Shown here piece by piece: positions 21,835-22,521 of a DNA stretch of 22,521 nt. Location of the stretch: the NCBI GenBank assembly GCA_022571575.1, contig JACZXN010000003.1:1-22521 (forward strand). The letters are read 5' to 3'. This DNA is from Chloroflexota bacterium (GTDB lineage Bacteria > Chloroflexota > Dehalococcoidia > UBA3495). Each line of letters begins with the position of its first letter. The first letter of the stretch is position 1. Made by a program: the position numbers and the translations under genes. The notes under the pieces are model-generated. The model saw only the letters and a program-made list of their open reading frames with translations. It was not told where the DNA came from and ran no database searches.

Positions 21835-22521
21835 CTACATGCGGTCCGGGGCGCTCATTCCCATCAGTTCCAGGGAGCGGCGGAACACGATCTGGGCCGA
21901 CTCCACCAGCTTCAATCGGGCCGCGGTCATGGCGTTGTCCTCCTCCTTGGAGGAGACCACCCGGCAATTCTCGTAGAAGGCATGGAAGGCGTTGGCCAGG
22001 TCCATGGCGTAGTGGGGCAGGTGGTGGGGTTCCAGGCTCTCAGCCATCTGGGCCACCAGCTCGGGGAGCCGCAGCATGGCGCGGATCAAGTCAATCTCGC
22101 TGGGGTGGGTCAGCAGGCTGACGTCGCCATTGCTCCAGTCGATGTTCCGCTCCCTGGCCAGGCTCAAGATGCTGGCGTTGCGGGCGTGGGCGTACTGCAC
22201 GTAGTAGACCGGGTTCTCGGAAGACTCCTTCTTGGCCAACTCCAGGTCGAATTCCATCTGGGTTGCCGGGGTCCGGGCCAGGAAGAAGAAGCGGCAGGCA
22301 TCCCGGCCGACCTCTTCGACCAATTCCCGCAGCATCACGAAGTCTCCGGTGCGTTTGGAGGCCCGCACCACCTCGTCCCCGCGGCGCAGCGTCACCATCT
22401 GGGAGATGAGCACGGTAAGACGGCCGGGTTCGATTCCCAAAGCCTGGACCGCCGACTTCATCCGGGGGACGTGACCCTGGTGGTCGGCGCCCCAGATATT
22501 CACCACGGCGTCAAAGCCACG
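21835..22521 (-). CDS. argS: Arginyl-tRNA synthetase, C-terminal part
   Basis: This enzyme charges tRNA-Arg with arginine. Only the last 228 residues are in the window; the N-terminal and most of the catalytic domain lie beyond the right edge. Visible parts: the class I catalytic segment [16 protein letters not shown], the KMSKS-loop equivalent [26 protein letters not shown], and the C-terminal DALR anticodon-binding domain including [12 protein letters not shown] and [16 protein letters not shown] up to [12 protein letters not shown]. The stop is TAG at 21835-21837. Nothing unusual is seen in the visible part. Confidence 0.96.
   Translation of the reverse strand, partial: RGFDAVVNIWGADHQGHVPRMKSAVQALGIEPGRLTVLISQMVTLRRGDEVVRASKRTGDFVMLRELVEEVGRDACRFFFLARTPATQMEFDLELAKKESSENPVYYVQYAHARNASILSLARERNIDWSNGDVSLLTHPSEIDLIRAMLRLPELVAQMAESLEPHHLPHYAMDLANAFHAFYENCRVVSSKEEDNAMTAARLKLVESAQIVFRRSLELMGMSAPDRM

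Overview
The window is about 22.5 kb of GC-rich bacterial chromosome. Genes are close-packed on both strands, with housekeeping genes (tyrA, aroA, gmk, lipA, otsAB, rpiB, argS) interspersed with accessory enzymes. The gene mix, the protein style and the abundant amidohydrolase, VOC, P450 and NMT1-like genes suggest an uncultured Chloroflexota of the SAR202/Dehalococcoidia type. That placement is inference from overall resemblance, since no 16S gene is present. LipA and a P450 fit an aerobic or facultative lifestyle. I see no phage genes, IS elements, CRISPR arrays, tRNA genes or rRNA genes.

Layout from left to right. A cytochrome P450 (minus, cut by the left edge). A 406-bp gap holding a terminator-like hairpin and a REPIN-like pair of inverted palindromes. 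A YtcJ-type amidohydrolase and a VOC-fold protein (both minus, separated by a clear terminator). A HAD phosphatase (plus). A minus-strand block tyrA-aroA-gmk, followed by lipA with its own extended -10 promoter. An NMT1-like solute-binding protein and an alpha/beta hydrolase (minus). The trehalose pair otsA-otsB (plus). rpiB (minus). A second HAD protein and a DsbA/FrnE-like oxidoreductase (plus). A strong bidirectional terminator. A two-gene heterodimeric ABC exporter (minus). Two tandem ArsM-like methyltransferases (minus). The C-terminal part of argS (minus).

The main result is that three genes need in-frame UGA decoding as selenocysteine. In the DsbA-like gene the TGA sits exactly at the first Cys of the CPWC active site (U25-P-W-C28). 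In both methyltransferases the TGA sits in the C-terminal segment where ArsM-family proteins carry a conserved Cys, and each frame then runs on for about 50 codons of sensible protein. All three TGAs are followed, 17-26 nt downstream, by the apical loop of a compact 6-8 bp hairpin, with G at position 1 or 2 of the loop, as expected of a bacterial SECIS element. Conventional gene calling would truncate all three, and in the DsbA-like case would miss the active site. The two methyltransferases form an operon and both lack the middle Cys of canonical arsenite methyltransferases, so their substrate is open.

The exporter is a textbook asymmetric heterodimer: the deviant Walker B (Asp for Glu) in one subunit and the deviant signature (LSVGQ) in the other fall in the same composite ATP site. 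TyrA and AroA serve aromatic amino acid synthesis, OtsA and OtsB make trehalose, and LipA makes the lipoyl cofactor.
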